54,124 bases of DNA from Pelargonium nanum. Taxonomy: Eukaryota > Streptophyta > Magnoliopsida > Geraniales > Geraniaceae. The position numbers and the translations under genes were made by a program. Location of the stretch: positions 1 to 54,124 of the forward strand of contig JAYMTF010000099.1 of the NCBI GenBank assembly GCA_036897485.1, read 5' to 3'. The notes beneath the pieces were generated by a model. It saw only the letters and a program-made list of their open reading frames with translations, did no database searches and had not been told where the DNA came from. Position 1 is the first letter of the stretch; each line of letters starts with the position of its first letter. Of the stretch, positions 53,142 to 54,124 are shown piece after piece.

Positions 53142-53837
53142 TTGTTTAATTGCAAGTAATGATATTAAGGAAACAATTAATTTTGGTTCATATCAGATCG
53201 GATTTGTCTTACAAAAACATAGATTGGATCGAATAAGATTGGACAATTCACCCATTTTACATTAAAATTTGTAAATTTGATTTGATCTTAACTCTTTTCG
53301 GAACAAATTTAAATCACTTTTAAACAATATGAATCCTAAAGATTTATCTAAAATTTGAATTGTCACATCTACTGAGAGGTTAATCAAGCGGGGATTTGGA
53401 TTGTTGGCGATGGCTTTGCCTCCTCTAATCAGATTTGTTTTGGCGGTATCAATTATTCCTTTCAGTCTTGTTAGAATTTTAGCCCGTGATAAGTCAGATC
53501 TTCAGACTCTTCGTCAGAACGATATCATTTTTTTTCAACTTAATTTTGTAATACTTTTCGTTCTACTTACAAGTAGGGGTCTCTGCCACACTCCCGATAT
53601 AAATTTAAAACTTACATACCTTAATTAAACAATCAAAACTCTCAAACATAGTTTTTTTTTTTCGAAATGAACATTCTAATAAAGTTAAATGAACACAATA
53701 ATTACAAATTTATAATAACTAACATATCCTGAATTACTTATAATTCATTAAAATTTCTTAAACGAACGCTACTAGTTTAATCTTTGTAATTCAAGAGAAA
53801 AATATTGGATAGAAATCAGAAATGTGTATTATTAACA
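53142..53837. other. Gene-free AT-rich stretch
   Basis: The plus frame at 53401-53628 starts from a plausible ATG but has no family resemblance and no splice or neighbour support. Nothing else is seen. Confidence 0.5.
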
Positions 53838-53932
53838 AGTGGGCCTTTAGGCCCCATTTTGGCGAGCCATTCAGAAACAAATGGGCCCATTAAAAATTAG
53901 GCCCAAACTAAAACAAAAGTTATGATGGCCCA
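53838..53932 (+). promoter_or_regulatory. Cluster of TGGGCC/GGCCCA site II elements at the right edge
   Basis: TGGGCC at 53840-53845, TGGGCCCA at 53882-53889, AGGCCCA at 53899-53905 and TGGCCCA at 53926-53932 lie within about 95 bases. This density is typical of a proximal promoter of a housekeeping gene, probably one starting beyond the window. Confidence 0.5.
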
Positions 53933-54093
53933 TTTGTTGATTGTTTTGTGAAGTTCATGGAAAATGTGGTGGTTAATTAAATACTAATGGACCCATTTAC
54001 AGCTAGCCAATTTGGAATTCAATGATCATGTTAAGCAGTCTCTAAACAACACTATCTCCCAACAACCCTCAAATCATTTGTTCTTTGAAATTA

Positions 54094-54120
54094 AATATAT
54101 ATATATATATATATATATAT
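54094..54120. repeat. (AT)n microsatellite at the right edge
   Basis: About 13 uninterrupted AT units. Confidence 0.95.
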
Positions 54121-54124
54121 TATT

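Noticed and set aside
53401-53628. 75-residue plus-strand frame near the right edge
   Set aside because: It has an ATG but no homology that I recognise, no splice context, and it is surrounded by AT-rich noncoding DNA.

Overview
This is a nuclear DNA segment from a flowering plant, most likely a core eudicot. The evidence is AT-rich sequence, many short GT-AG introns, plant-only gene families (MED33, MATH-BTB/BPM, plastid glutamine synthetase with its C-terminal tail, SP1-type RING ligase) and plant transposon remnants (TRIM, Stowaway-like MITEs, Copia, LINE, SINE-like). A rosid is plausible, but nothing in the sequence fixes the family or species. There is no bacterial, organellar or viral gene block.

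Layout. 1-6638 (-): Mediator subunit MED33, running off the left edge, with a large tandem duplication in intron 1. 7575-16086 (+): three tandem dienelactone-hydrolase-like genes; the first two are intact and the third is broken in exon 3. Transposon debris lies between them: a Copia RNase H scrap, a SINE-like element, a possible CACTA end and a Stowaway-like MITE. 17133-18968 (-): LSM2. 20116-24409 (-): a BPM-type MATH-BTB adaptor. 24410-27279: gene-free, with a foldback MITE and a dispersed repeat. 27280-30600 (+): a conserved-looking unknown protein with C-terminal hydrophobic segments. 31182-35837 (-): mitochondrial EF-Tu. 37210-39589 (+): plastid glutamine synthetase (GLN2). 39915-41380 and 42290-45134 (+): two tandem GDSL esterases separated by TRIM remnants. 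46597-49896 (+): SP1 RING E3 ligase. 51554-52078 (+): a small basic unknown protein. 52079-54124: a LINE 3' end, then a promoter-like cluster at the right edge.

The genes do not form a pathway; this is ordinary mixed plant gene space. Exon boundaries were read by hand: GT-AG sites were chosen so that reading phase is kept and the protein matches the family. Every multi-exon model reported as intact sums to a whole number of codons.

No convincing new biological system was found. The most unusual signal is a 43-base near-copy of GLN2 exon 2 with its splice donor, lying antisense inside an intron of the neighbouring EF-Tu gene. Others are the broken third hydrolase, the intronic tandem arrays shared by the hydrolase paralogues, a LSM2 start codon that is the only coding triplet of its exon, and a two-copy SINE-like family.
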